Source: Nannocystis exedens (GTDB lineage: Bacteria; Myxococcota_A; Polyangia; Nannocystales; Nannocystaceae). From it: DNA of 64,000 nt. The DNA is taken from positions 2,108,001 through 2,172,000 of the forward strand of contig NZ_NETK01000001.1 of NCBI RefSeq assembly GCF_002343915.1, given 5' to 3'. Made by a program: the position numbers and the translations under genes. The notes under the pieces are model-generated. The model saw nothing but the letters and a program-made list of their open reading frames with translations, searched no databases and was not told the origin of the DNA. Shown here piece after piece: positions 17,329 through 26,892 of the stretch (position 1 is the first letter of the stretch; each line of letters begins with the position of its first letter).

Positions 17329-18501
17329 TCACGAGGGCCGATGCTCGCCTTCGGCCGCGCGCCGTTCGGGGACCCACACGCGCAGCACCGTCCGGCGCAC
17401 GCCCTCCGTCTCGACGAACAGCTCGCCGCCGAGCCATCGACACATTCGCCGACTGGCCGCGATCCCCGACTCGGTCCACCCGCCCCGCGGCGCCACCCCG
17501 GGGTCGGCCTGCGGGATGCTGGCGAACAGCAGCTCGAGCTGCGCCGGCGTCATCCACAGGCCGCTCGGACGGATCGCAAACTCGACGCCGCTCGCCCCCT
17601 CGAGCGGCCGGCGCACGACCGACAGCTGAATGCGGCCGCGCCGCGCGAACTTGCAGGTGTTGGCGAGCAGCGTGAGCAGGACCCGCCGCAGGTGCGCCGG
17701 GTCCGTCTCGATCGCGCCGAGGTCGCCTTCGCAGGCGACCTCGAGCGTGTTGTCGTTGTGCCCGACCAGCGGGCGGCTCGCCGCCACCACCTCCTCGACG
17801 AACGGCGCCAGCGCCAAAACCCGCGGCTGGACCGCCGGCGCCTCGCTCGCGCTCGTGCTCAGGTCGAGGACGTCCGTCAACAGCCGCTCGAGCGTGCGGC
17901 AGGCCTCGCGGACCTCGCGCGCGTAGCCCTCGGCGACCGCGTCGCGGCCGGCGAGGCGCGCCTCGATGGCGTCGTTGCAGGCGACGATGGTCCCGAGCGA
18001 CTCGCGGTAGGCGTGGCTCACCGCCGTGAGCAAATCGTTCTTGGCCTGGTTGGCGCGGACGGCCTGGTCGCGGGTCAGCTCGAGCTCGCGGTTCAGCACG
18101 CGCAGGGCCGCGAGCGACCGCGACCACTCGAGCGCGTAGCGGATCGACCGCTCGAGCAGGTCGGCCCGGATCCGGCTCTTCACCAAATAGTCGGCGGCGC
18201 CCAGCCGCGTGGCCTCGAGGTCGAGCCGGCGCTCGTCCTGCGCGGTGAGGAAGATGATCGGCACCTCGACGCCGGCGCTCGCGCTCTGCGCCAGCAGCTC
18301 CATCCCCGTCCGCTCGCCCAGCGCATAGTCGAGGAGACAGACGTCGAACGACCCCTCGACGAGGCGCGAGAGCCCCTCCTCGAAGGTCTGCACCCACGTG
18401 AGGGCGCATTCTGGGTCGTCGATCTCCGAGAGCAGCGCCTGCGTCATGATGAAGTCGTCCTCGTCGTCCTCGACGAGCAGCACCGAAATTCGTCGCCTCA
18501 T
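17329..18501 (-). CDS. receiver-histidine pseudokinase, paralogue of the next gene
   Basis: A 390-residue protein with the same plan and about the same length as its downstream neighbour. The receiver is intact (EDDEDD, Asp58 in VCLLDYALG, Lys108). The kinase half is eroded: the H-box reads SHAYRESLG instead of SHEFRTPLN (His163 kept, Glu and Pro lost), the G1 motif DTGIGM is replaced by PSGLWM, and the GGTGLGLAI motif is GWTESGIAA. ATP binding and autophosphorylation are therefore unlikely. The frame is intact and codon use is normal, so it seems retained as a pseudokinase, perhaps as a phospho-sink or a dimer partner of the active paralogue 22 bp downstream. That role is inferred. Confidence 0.85.
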   Translation of the reverse strand: MRRRISVLLVEDDEDDFIMTQALLSEIDDPECALTWVQTFEEGLSRLVEGSFDVCLLDYALGERTGMELLAQSASAGVEVPIIFLTAQDERRLDLEATRLGAADYLVKSRIRADLLERSIRYALEWSRSLAALRVLNRELELTRDQAVRANQAKNDLLTAVSHAYRESLGTIVACNDAIEARLAGRDAVAEGYAREVREACRTLERLLTDVLDLSTSASEAPAVQPRVLALAPFVEEVVAASRPLVGHNDNTLEVACEGDLGAIETDPAHLRRVLLTLLANTCKFARRGRIQLSVVRRPLEGASGVEFAIRPSGLWMTPAQLELLFASIPQADPGVAPRGGWTESGIAASRRMCRWLGGELFVETEGVRRTVLRVWVPERRAAEGEHRPS

Positions 18502-18560
18502 AATCGCCGCCCTCGCCGTCAGACTACCCTCCCTCCGCCGACCGCGGGGCGCGAACAGGA

Positions 18561-18601
18561 CGGACAGCCGGGTAGCGCCGCCCCCACCGGTCGGCTGTCC
18601 G
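18561..18601 (-). terminator. 10-bp stem-loop after the kinase/receiver operon
   Basis: CGGACAGCCG (18561-18570) pairs perfectly with CGGCTGTCCG (18592-18601) across a 21-nt loop, 19 nt beyond the 3' end of the receiver gene at 18620, on the minus strand. Confidence 0.55.
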
Positions 18602-18619
18602 GCTGCGGCGGGGCGGCCG

Positions 18620-19059
<440 letters not shown>

Positions 19060-19063
<4 letters not shown>

Positions 19064-20691
19064 GTCCGCTGGCTCCTTTCGGGCTGCCGGACGGGCAGCA
19101 CGATCGTGAAGGTGGTCCCCTCTCCCGGCACGCTCGCGACCTTGATGTAGCCGCGGTGCTGCTCGACGATCTTGCGGCACACCGCCAGGCCGACGCCGGT
19201 GCCCTCGTACTTGCCGCGGCCGTGCAGGCGCTCGAAGATGCTGAAGATCCGGTCGTGGTGGCGCGGCTCGATGCCGATGCCGTTGTCGCTGACGTGGAGC
19301 TTCACCATCTCGGGGTCGTCGGGGCCGCGCTCGGCCGGCGGCACCGGCTCGGAGGTCACCTCGACCACCGGCTTCACGTCGGGCCGCGTGAACTTCAGCG
19401 CGTTGCCGATCATGTTCTGCAGCAGCTGCCGCATGTGCACCGGGTCGGCCTCGATCACCGGCAGCTCGCCGATCTTGACCTCGGCCTCGTTCTCCTCGAT
19501 GCGCACCTCGAGGTCGGACAGCACGCTCTTGGCGATCTTGCCGAGGTTGACCTTCGCGTAGGCCTGCTCCTTGGCCGAGATCCGCGAGAACATCAGCAGG
19601 TCGTTGATGAGGTCCTGCATCCGCTTGGCGGCGTTGCGGATCCGCTCGAGGTAGTCGCGGCCGGTCTCGGCCAGCTCCGCCTCGAACTTGTCGCGCAGGC
19701 GGTCGCTGAACGCCTGGATCTTGCGCAGCGGCTCCTGCAGGTCGTGCGACGCGACCGACGCGAACCGCTCGAGCTCGCGGTTGCTGCGCTCGAGCTGCTG
19801 CATGTAGTCGCGCAGCTGCTGCTCCGCGTAGCGCTTGGCCTCCTCGGCCTGCCGCTCCTGGGTGACGTTGCGGGTGATCAGCACGACGCCGATCGAGCGG
19901 TCGCCGTCCATGATCGGGCCGAGGCGGCTGGCGTAGTTCTCCTTGCGGCCGTCGGGGTACATCGCCACCGTCTCGTACGCGATGAGCTTGCCGGTCTCGC
20001 GCACCTCGTCGTAGCGGGCCCGCATCGGCCCCTGCTCCTCCGGCGCGGCGAACGCCAGCATCGGCGTGCCGATCGTCTCGGCGACGGTGAGGCCCGCGGG
20101 GACCCGGTTCACGCCGTTGAGCACGCCGTGCTCGTCGGTGGTGAAGACGATGTCGTGCATCGTCTCGAACACCGCCGCCAGCCGGCGCCGGGCGTCGTCC
20201 CGCTGCTGGCGCAGCTCGTCGAGGTCGGTCAGCTCGCGGACGGCGACCACCAGCTGCCCGAGCGACGGATCGAGCGCAGCGTCGCGGCCGCACCGCAGCA
20301 CCACCGCGCGATAGCTGGCCCCGGCGCAGCGCAGGCGGCAAGCCAGCTCGACCACGCTCCCGTCCTCGCCGGCTGCCCTCGTCATCCCGGCCGAGACCCG
20401 CTCCCGCTCCTCGGGATGGACCTGATCGGACAGGGATACACCGACCAGCTTGGCGCTCGTGCTCTCCAGCAATTGCGCCGCCGGTTGATTGAGCGCGGCG
20501 ATCCGACCCTCGCTATCGACGCAAATGAGGGGCTCGTGGGCGAGGGCAAACAGCGCGGGATAGTGAGGCAACCAATCCTCCCTGACGTGCTGTCCTCTAT
20601 ACCAGCGTTTCGAGGGACCGAGAAGCGCCGAACCCACGCATTCGAGTGCGGTGAGTCGCAGCGCCCGACGGCGCGGTAGCGAACCGGTCAT
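19060..20691 (-). CDS. PAS-PAS sensor histidine kinase
   Basis: A 543-residue soluble kinase. PAS domains lie at about residues 45-155 (HEPLICVDSEGRIAALNQPA) and 172-285 (VFETMHDIVFTTDEHGVLNG, with VVLITRNVTQER). A coiled coil follows, then an H-box of the phytochrome-like type (VASHDLQEPLRKIQAFSDRL, His316). The ATPase domain has LLQNMIGNALKFTRP, SDNGIGIEPRH and YEGTGVGLAVCRKIVEQHRG, all functional-looking. It overlaps the following receiver gene by four bases. Ligand and signal are unknown; there is no haem- or flavin-binding signature I can be sure of. The start is uncertain because the first 40 residues are not domain sequence. Confidence 0.9.
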
Positions 20692-20725
20692 TGCCGGTCC
20701 CGCGGCCGGGGCCGCCTCGGCGAGA

Positions 20726-22117
20726 TCAGCGGTCCGAGCGGCGTAGGCGCGCGTAGATCGGGCGATCGGGGTGCACCGTCGCGGTCGGTCGGATGCCGAC
20801 GTCCTGGCCCGGCAACAGCTCGATTCGGAATCGCGACAGGATCAGGGCCAGCGCGGTGCTCAGCTCGTAAAGCGCGTAGCGCTTGCCGATGCACGCGCGC
20901 GGCCCCGCACTGAATGGGATGTGTGCATACCGGTGACGAGCCCGCACCCGCTCGGGCGCAAATCGTTCGGGACGAAAGGCCGTCGGCTCGTCCCAAAACG
21001 CCGGGTGATGGTGGCAGAAATAGGCCGAGAACATGATGAAGCTGCCCGCGGGGATCCGCCGCGCCAGCAGGACGTCGTCCTCGCGCGCGACCCGAGTCTG
21101 CGCCCAGATCGGCGGACGCAGCCGCATGACCTCGTCGAAGACCATTCGCGTGTAGGTGAGACGATCGAGGTCCTCGATGGTGGGCGCTCCGGTGAGCCCG
21201 AGCCCCGCGACCTCCTCGCGCACCTTCGCGTACACGTCCGGATGCCGGCCGAGGAACCACAACGTCCAGGTGAGGATCAGCGCCGTCGTCTCGTGGCCGG
21301 CGACGTACTGCGTGACGATCTCGTCGCGCAGCTGCCGGTCGCTCATGCCGTCGCCGGTGCCGTCGTCGCGCGCCTCCATCAACAGCCGCAGCAACGTCGG
21401 CTGCGCCTCGGGCCCGGCCTTCCGCGCGTGGCCGATGATGTCGTAGACGATGCCGTCGAGGGTCCGCAGCGCCCGGCGGAAGCGCAGGTTCGCCGGGGTC
21501 GGGACCGCCAGCGGCAGCGCCATCGCGCCGCGGTTCATCCGCTGACCGGCGATCTCGAGGCTGTCGGTGACCGCCCGCGACGAGGCCGCCTCGCGATCGC
21601 TCAGGTCCATGCCGAACAGGGTAAACCCGACGATCCGCTGCGTGAGGTGCATGATCTCCGCGTGCAGATCGAGCACCGCGTCGTCCCGCCGACGCGCCTC
21701 CCACTCGCCGAGCATGTCCTCGACGCAGCGAGCCATCACCGGCACCATCCGCCGCAAGTTGTCCATGTGAAAGGCCGGCTGGGTCAGCTTGCGCTGGCGG
21801 ACCCAGAAGTCGCCGGTGCTGGTGACGAGGCCGTTGCCGAGGAGCGGACGGATCGGGTCGTAGCCCTTGCCCTTGTAGTAATTGTCGACCCTCGTGTGGA
21901 GGATCCGCTCGATCGCGTCCGGGTGAGCGGTGAAGATGATCCGGCTGCGACCGCCGGTGGGGATCTGAAAGAAATCGCCGTACTCTCGCCAGCAGCGCTC
22001 GACGTACTCGAAGATCCCCTCGCGGAGGATCGCAGGCAGCGCGCCGACCAGCGGATAGCCGGCAGGACCGGGCAACCGGAGCAGCTGCTCCGATCGAGGA
22101 TGTAGGATCGTATTCAT
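20726..22117 (-). CDS. cytochrome P450 of the terpenoid operon
   Basis: A 463-residue P450. The ATG at 22115-22117 is chosen because GGGAGGTGAC lies directly before it and the open frame further upstream is the terpene synthase gene in another frame. The I-helix motif AGHETT is at 273-278, the ExxR motif at Glu329-Arg332 (DEVMRLRPP), and the haem-binding loop PFSAGPRACIGKRYA holds Cys409. The architecture (LPGPAGYPLVGALP start, long meander) is of the CYP4/CYP102-like class, which accepts electrons from a separate reductase; none is adjacent. It starts 1 bp after the terpene synthase stop, so it should oxidise the product of the two cyclases. Confidence 0.92.
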   Translation of the reverse strand: MNTILHPRSEQLLRLPGPAGYPLVGALPAILREGIFEYVERCWREYGDFFQIPTGGRSRIIFTAHPDAIERILHTRVDNYYKGKGYDPIRPLLGNGLVTSTGDFWVRQRKLTQPAFHMDNLRRMVPVMARCVEDMLGEWEARRRDDAVLDLHAEIMHLTQRIVGFTLFGMDLSDREAASSRAVTDSLEIAGQRMNRGAMALPLAVPTPANLRFRRALRTLDGIVYDIIGHARKAGPEAQPTLLRLLMEARDDGTGDGMSDRQLRDEIVTQYVAGHETTALILTWTLWFLGRHPDVYAKVREEVAGLGLTGAPTIEDLDRLTYTRMVFDEVMRLRPPIWAQTRVAREDDVLLARRIPAGSFIMFSAYFCHHHPAFWDEPTAFRPERFAPERVRARHRYAHIPFSAGPRACIGKRYALYELSTALALILSRFRIELLPGQDVGIRPTATVHPDRPIYARLRRSDR

Positions 22118-22118
22118 G

Positions 22119-23000
22119 TCACCTCCCTGGGTCGGTCTCGAAGCGGAGCGGCCCTGTGGCGTACCAACGATGAATGCAACGGACGAGCCGGGACAGGGTG
22201 GCCGCGAACGGATCGCGGGCCCCGAGGCGGTCGAGATCGTGCTGCAGCAGCCGCTCGTAGCCCTGGCGCTGCGCCTCGACGAAGTCGCGCGCCTGCGCGG
22301 GCGAGAGGTCACGCTCGAGCAGGAGGACCGCGTTCGACACCCGGCCCGCGTGCCCCTCGCGGCGCTCCTTCTCGGCGCTCTTGAGGTCGTTGAGCAGCCG
22401 CTGCGACAGGTAGAGGTAGCGCTCGACGTTGACGATCCGCGGGTCGCCGTGGCGCCGCGGCCGGTCGAGCCGCCGCACCAGATAGGCGGCGGTGAGGATG
22501 CTCGGCAAGGTGGTGCTGTGCGCGCCGGTCTCGATGCACTCGACCAGCGAGCGCGCCTCGGCGTCGCGCGACATCCGCTCCTCGGCGTACATGGCCCGGA
22601 ACACCTTGGCCGAGCCGACGCGGAACCACCGGTGCTCGTCGGGGTGGCCCGCGAGCGGCGCGAGCAGGTCGCACAGGCGCTGGAAGAACCGCACCTCCGG
22701 CGTGTCGCCGAGGACCGCCGGCGGCTCGTCCTCGCCGTAAGCGATCAGCGTGTCCCAGTCGACCGGCGTCTGCGCCTCGCGCAGGAACTTGTCGCTGCGA
22801 TCGTCGAACCAGAACCAGAAGGCGCTGACCAGGGCGATGGCGAACACCTCCTCGCGGCCGTCGACGTCGGGGTCGACGCAGGCCTCGGCGACGTAGAGCC
22901 CGTCGGCCGCGTGGTGCACGGCGAAGTCCTCGAATTCCGCGGCCCAGGCCATGATGCGGCGCAGCAGGACCTGGTCGACGGCGGCGGCGATCCGGCTCAT
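22119..23000 (-). CDS. class I terpene synthase
   Basis: A 293-residue protein of the bacterial class I terpene synthase fold. The Asp-rich motif is FDDRSD (Asp66-Asp67-x-x-Asp70), and the NSE motif is exact: NDLKSAEKE (Asn204, Ser208, Glu212), for three Mg ions and diphosphate. An Arg-Trp-Tyr near 278-280 fits the C-terminal RY-type position. These enzymes ionise a prenyl diphosphate and cyclise the cation. Next to a class II cyclase it may take a cyclised diphosphate rather than plain GGPP or FPP. Gaps are 1 bp to both neighbours, so cyclase, synthase and P450 form one transcript. Confidence 0.9.
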   Translation of the reverse strand: MSRIAAAVDQVLLRRIMAWAAEFEDFAVHHAADGLYVAEACVDPDVDGREEVFAIALVSAFWFWFDDRSDKFLREAQTPVDWDTLIAYGEDEPPAVLGDTPEVRFFQRLCDLLAPLAGHPDEHRWFRVGSAKVFRAMYAEERMSRDAEARSLVECIETGAHSTTLPSILTAAYLVRRLDRPRRHGDPRIVNVERYLYLSQRLLNDLKSAEKERREGHAGRVSNAVLLLERDLSPAQARDFVEAQRQGYERLLQHDLDRLGARDPFAATLSRLVRCIHRWYATGPLRFETDPGR

Positions 23001-23001
23001 C

Positions 23002-24645
23002 CTAGGCCGCTCCTTCCGGGACCGCGGCGATGCACGGCTGCCAGGGCCAGTTGCGGCGCAGCGCCGCCCTGATCCCGCCGACCGCGAAGGCCTGCGTGTG
23101 CGTGGTGAAGTGGCTGAGCAGCGGCCGCGGACCGAACATGTCCGGATGGCCAGGCCAGGTCCCGTCGGCGCGCTGCGTCTCGGTCAGGTATTGCAGGGCC
23201 CGATCGACGCGCGCGGGGTGGCGATCGACGATCGCCTGCAACGCCAGGCCGGTCGCGCTGGCCGTGCTCGCGCCGCCGGCCTCCGGCGACCAGCCGCCGT
23301 CCTCGTTCTGCCGGGCCGCCAGCGCGTCGACGCCCGCGCGCGCCAGCGGGTGGTCCGGCCCGAGCGCGCGCCCGATCTCCGCCACCGCGTACGGCTCGCC
23401 GCGGTACCAGCTCGCCGCCCACACCCCGCGCCGCTCGACCTCCGCCGCGAGCCACCGCCGCGCCGCCTCCACCGCGATCCGGTGGCGCCCGCGGTAGGCG
23501 TCGAGCGCCGACAGCACGTGCGCGACGACGTCCTCCACGGGCGGGTCGTCGCGGAATTGCCAGGTCCGCCACAGCCCGTTGTCCATCTGCACCCGCGCGA
23601 GGTAGGCGAGCGCCCGGTCCTTGGTGCGCTCGCCCTGCAGCGTGCCGCGCAGCGCCAGCATCACCGCGCCGGTGGTGTCATTGTCGGATTCGACGCCCGA
23701 GCGGAAGGGCCAGCCGCCGTCGACGTTCTGCGTCGCCTGCAGGAAGTCGAGCGCCGGCTGCATCGCGGTCGCCACGAACGCGGGCAGCCCGGAGAACGCG
23801 CGGACGATCAAGGACGTGTCCCAGACGTCGCTGGTACAAAAGCGCCAGCTGCCGTCGGCCTGTTGATGCTCGACGAGCTGCGACCGCAGCACGAACCACG
23901 GGTCCGACGTCGGCGCCGCGATGCACAGGGCGATGTACGCCAGGGCCGTGCTGATCGGGTTGAAGAAGAACCCGGAGCGGGGCGCCTGCACATGCACCAA
24001 ATCGAAGCCCGCCGCCTCGACCGCGGTCTGCCGACCGGCCCGCGCCTGCAGCAGGATGTGCAGCGCGATCAGCTCGACCTTGCTCCACTGCTTGTGCTTG
24101 GCCTGCGTGCAGCGCTCGTACTCCCGCGCGACCAGGTCCCGCAGTTCGTCCTCGGACCGGCGGGCCCGCACCTCGAGCCCGGCGTGCAGCGCCAGGGTGT
24201 GCAGCAGCATCGTCCGGCTGGCCAGCACCGGCGCGTCGAGCTCGGGCGCGGTCAAGTCGACCACCCCGCCGCCTCCGCAGACGATCCGCCGCAGCGTGTC
24301 CTCCAAGAGAAAGGACACCGGGTGATGCCCCTGCGGCGCCGCCGATTCGACCCACGCCCGCGCCCGCGCCACCGCCCGCCGATCGAGCCCCCCCGGCGTG
24401 TGAGCCAGGGCGTACCCCGCCAGCGCGGTCTCGAAGATCCGCCCGTCCGGGGCCACCTCCCACGACCCGTCGGGCCGCTGCAGCGAGACGCAATGCTCGA
24501 CCGCCAGGCCCACGCACGCGGCGACCCGCTCACTCAGAGGATGCGACGCCCGCGATGATGATTGTAAAGCCTCGCGAGTCGCTTCGCCCGAAGGAGATTC
24601 GTGCCGAATGGCGCTGCCACGAGGACTCCGCGCGTTGATTGTCAC
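23002..24645 (-). CDS. class II terpene cyclase with DxDTT motif
   Basis: A 547-residue protein of the prenyltransferase/squalene-cyclase repeat family (alpha-alpha barrel). It has many QW-like turns (DGSWEV, DGSWRF, DGGWPF, DGGWSP, DGTWPG) and SDVWDTSLIVRAFSGL, matching the SPVWDT block of hopene cyclases. The acid motif, normally DxDD, reads DNDTT (Asp321, Asp323), the DxDTT variant reported for drimane-forming class II cyclases. The length fits beta-gamma diterpene or drimenyl cyclases, not the longer squalene-hopene cyclase. The start is a GTG at 24645; no ATG lies near. Inferred job: protonation-initiated cyclisation of FPP or GGPP, leaving the diphosphate for the adjoining synthase. The C15 or C20 substrate cannot be decided from sequence. 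Confidence 0.88.
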   Translation of the reverse strand: MTINARSPRGSAIRHESPSGEATREALQSSSRASHPLSERVAACVGLAVEHCVSLQRPDGSWEVAPDGRIFETALAGYALAHTPGGLDRRAVARARAWVESAAPQGHHPVSFLLEDTLRRIVCGGGGVVDLTAPELDAPVLASRTMLLHTLALHAGLEVRARRSEDELRDLVAREYERCTQAKHKQWSKVELIALHILLQARAGRQTAVEAAGFDLVHVQAPRSGFFFNPISTALAYIALCIAAPTSDPWFVLRSQLVEHQQADGSWRFCTSDVWDTSLIVRAFSGLPAFVATAMQPALDFLQATQNVDGGWPFRSGVESDNDTTGAVMLALRGTLQGERTKDRALAYLARVQMDNGLWRTWQFRDDPPVEDVVAHVLSALDAYRGRHRIAVEAARRWLAAEVERRGVWAASWYRGEPYAVAEIGRALGPDHPLARAGVDALAARQNEDGGWSPEAGGASTASATGLALQAIVDRHPARVDRALQYLTETQRADGTWPGHPDMFGPRPLLSHFTTHTQAFAVGGIRAALRRNWPWQPCIAAVPEGAA

Positions 24646-25820
24646 GTGATGGTCCTATCGCATGGGTGGTTTGGAACTGTCAAGTGTGTGATCCAATTCG
24701 CCGTAGTCGTCCAGCGAGTCCAATGTTTGTCAGTCGGCGAGTCCAAACGCTATGCTTCACTCCAGCGCCGCGGAGCGGCGAGCCGCGAAGGGCCCGTCCA
24801 CCGTCGCCACACTTTTAATAGTGATCGAAATGTCGGCACGGATCACGCTCCGCCGACGAATTTTGTCGTCTCACGATTAAGGCGCCAACACCGCGGCGCC
24901 GGGGAGATTCGCGGCTCACTCGTCGCAGGGCCGAGGCGAGTCCTATGAACAATGTTCGAATGACGTTCGCCCCTCCGCGCCGCGAGGCGGGCATTCCTCG
25001 CCGGGGCCTGCCGCGGCGGCGCTCGCCCCGCGACGGCAGATCCAGCCACACGTCATTCATGATGCCAACCTCGGGCCGCGTCCGCGGAGACGGGGACGAC
25101 CCGATCCACGACGGCGAATCGAATCCCCGATCGCCTTTGTAGAGTGAATCGCCAGACATCGAGCGAAACCCGATGCCGACTCGGGTGGCCCCGAGAGAAC
25201 CTTTGTCGAGACCCACCCGTCAGGTCGCCCGACCTGCCGCCACGGCAGGTCGACCTCGTCTGCGAAGACGTGAACCGCGCACATTCATGGCGACAGCGCG
25301 GGGCAACGACGGGCCTCCCCACGCCCGACGGCCTCCGAAGGCCCCCGATCGTACGGACTTATGACGGCGGGATCATTGATCGATGTCGCCTGTGCGCATT
25401 TCCCGACGGCAGCGCCTCGCCGGCGCCGGCCGGTCCGCGCCTGAAGGATCGGGCCGTTCGCTGCCTGCGCTCGCAGATCCTGGAATCGACGCTGGCGATC
25501 CTTCCTTCTGTGGGCACCTCGGGGTCGAGGTCGATGCGGCGGACGGGACGTCGACTCCGACGAGGCGGAAACTCGTCTCCTGGAGCCGGGCGGAGTCCGA
25601 TCTTTGGCGGAGCGACGACCGGCCGCGTTCGTCTCGGGCTCGGGGTCGACGCTGACGTCATTCATCGGGCCGCCGGGAGCGGGACGGCCCGAGGCGGCGG
25701 CGGGTCTGCATCCGTCGGTCTTCCGATCGACGTCCGTCCGCCGCCGCCGCGACCCGGGCCGACCCGGGCCACCGTCGATCGTCCTCCCCGCCCTGCCCGC
25801 TCCCGACTTCCGCACGGACG
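24646..25820. other. gene-poor region upstream of the terpenoid operon
   Basis: No convincing gene. The first 250 bp are less GC-rich than the surroundings and should hold the promoter of the terpenoid operon on the minus strand. From about 24950 to 25820 the sequence is GC-rich without recognisable protein motifs. A 133-residue minus-strand frame at 24815-25216 lacks coding character. Confidence 0.4.
24714..24746 (-). promoter_or_regulatory. direct repeat upstream of the terpenoid operon
   Basis: GCGAGTCCAA occurs at 24714-24723 and again at 24737-24746, 23 bp apart, about two helical turns. It lies 70-100 bp upstream of the class II cyclase start on the opposite strand. It could be a regulator site; no matching regulator gene is adjacent. 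Confidence 0.35.
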
Positions 25821-26586
25821 AGCCGCTGCCGAACACGATCTCCGCCTCGCCGACAACGCCAGCGCCCAGCGGATCCTCGGGCTCAGCCAGGAGCAGATCG
25901 CCGGCGAGGCCTCGCTGACCCCGCGCTGGCATGCGATGCACGAGGACGGCACCCCCTTCCGCGATCGCGGCGACGGCCCGCTGTTCGACCTCCACGCCGG
26001 CCAGCCCCCGTCCGGCGCGGTGCTCGGGATCCACAAGCCCGACGGGCAGTTGACGTGGGTCGCGGTCAATCGCAGCCGCTGCCCGCCGAGCCCGACCGCC
26101 CGCGCGCGGTAATCTCGTCGTTCTCCGACATCACCGATCGCCAGAACGCCGAGCTCGAGGAGGACCGCGTCCTCCGCCAGGAGCAGGCCGCTCGCCGGCG
26201 GGCCGTGCTGCTCGCCGAGACGAGCGAGATCCTCGCCTCGCCGCTCGACATCCAGCGCTCGCTCGAGGTCGTCGTCACGCGCCTGGTCGCCGAGCAATTC
26301 GACCTCGCCGTGATCGAGCTGTTCCGCGACGACGGCGGCATGGGGCCCGGTCACCCGGTCTACGTCGCCGCCGAGGACGAGGCGCTGGCCCAGCGCTACG
26401 CCGAGCTGCGCCGGCGCCGGGCGGTCGAGCCGACGAGGTCGAAAAGATGCTCGAGGTCTCGAACATCACCCGCGGCCACCTCGCCGTCGCGCTCGAGCCG
26501 GTCGATTGCGCGGCGCTGGTCCGCGAGGTCGTCGCCGGCCTCGCCGAGGAGCTGGCGCGGGCTCGCTGCGAGGTCCGGCCGATCGG
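25821..26586 (+). pseudogene. broken PAS-GAF sensor histidine kinase
   Basis: Kinase pieces lie in order but in three frames. A PAS segment (RLADNASAQRILGLSQEQIA, then PSGAVLGIHKPDGQLTWVAV) shifts frame near 26088 into AVISSFSDITDRQNAELEED, a typical end-of-PAS phrase. This runs into a GAF start (EILASPLDIQRSLEVVVTRL, FDLAVIELFRDDGG). Near 26435 the sequence jumps, with much of GAF and the HisKA H-box missing, into VEKMLEVSNITRGHLAVALE and ALVREVVAGLAEELARARC, the helix after an H-box. The ATPase domain is absent. It is inactive. Confidence 0.7.
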
Positions 26587-26772
26587 TGCGGCGGCGATGC
26601 GCACGCACGCTTCGAGCAGCTGGGCCTCGCCGACCGGCGGGATCGCGACGGCCGACGCCGGCTCGGGCGGCGGGCTCCCGAGCTCCTGCGGCGCCGGCCC
26701 GCAGCCGCTCGCCGCCGACAGCAGCAGGCTCGTGAAGACCGCGAGGCCGCACCGATGCGGACGCATGGGCAT
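26275..26772 (-). pseudogene. truncated lipoprotein
   Basis: The start at 26772 gives MPMRPHRCGLAVFTSLLLSA with lipobox SAASGC and a Pro/Ala/Glu linker, as in a normal lipoprotein. After about 60 residues (near 26592) the frame enters sequence that is clearly the antisense of the broken kinase, and coding character stops, although the frame stays open to 26275. Its 3' part was probably removed by the rearrangement that also cut the kinase. It lies 120 bp downstream of the metalloprotease gene on the same strand. A short functional lipoprotein is possible. Confidence 0.5.
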
Positions 26773-26892
26773 TCGCCCTCGAGTATCACGAAACGAGGCC
26801 CCCGTCGCCACCGAGCCGCCTCCGTGCGGTCCCGAGAACATCGCCGCCCGCGGCGAAATCCGCGATCTCAGGGGCTCGCCGACGCGACGCGC

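Noticed and set aside
23770..23830. SDVWDTS taken as the catalytic acid motif of the class II cyclase
   Set aside because: It aligns with the SPVWDT block of hopene cyclases; the catalytic position is the later DNDTT.
24815..25216. 133-residue minus-strand frame
   Set aside because: No domain, signal, ribosome site or coding-like composition.
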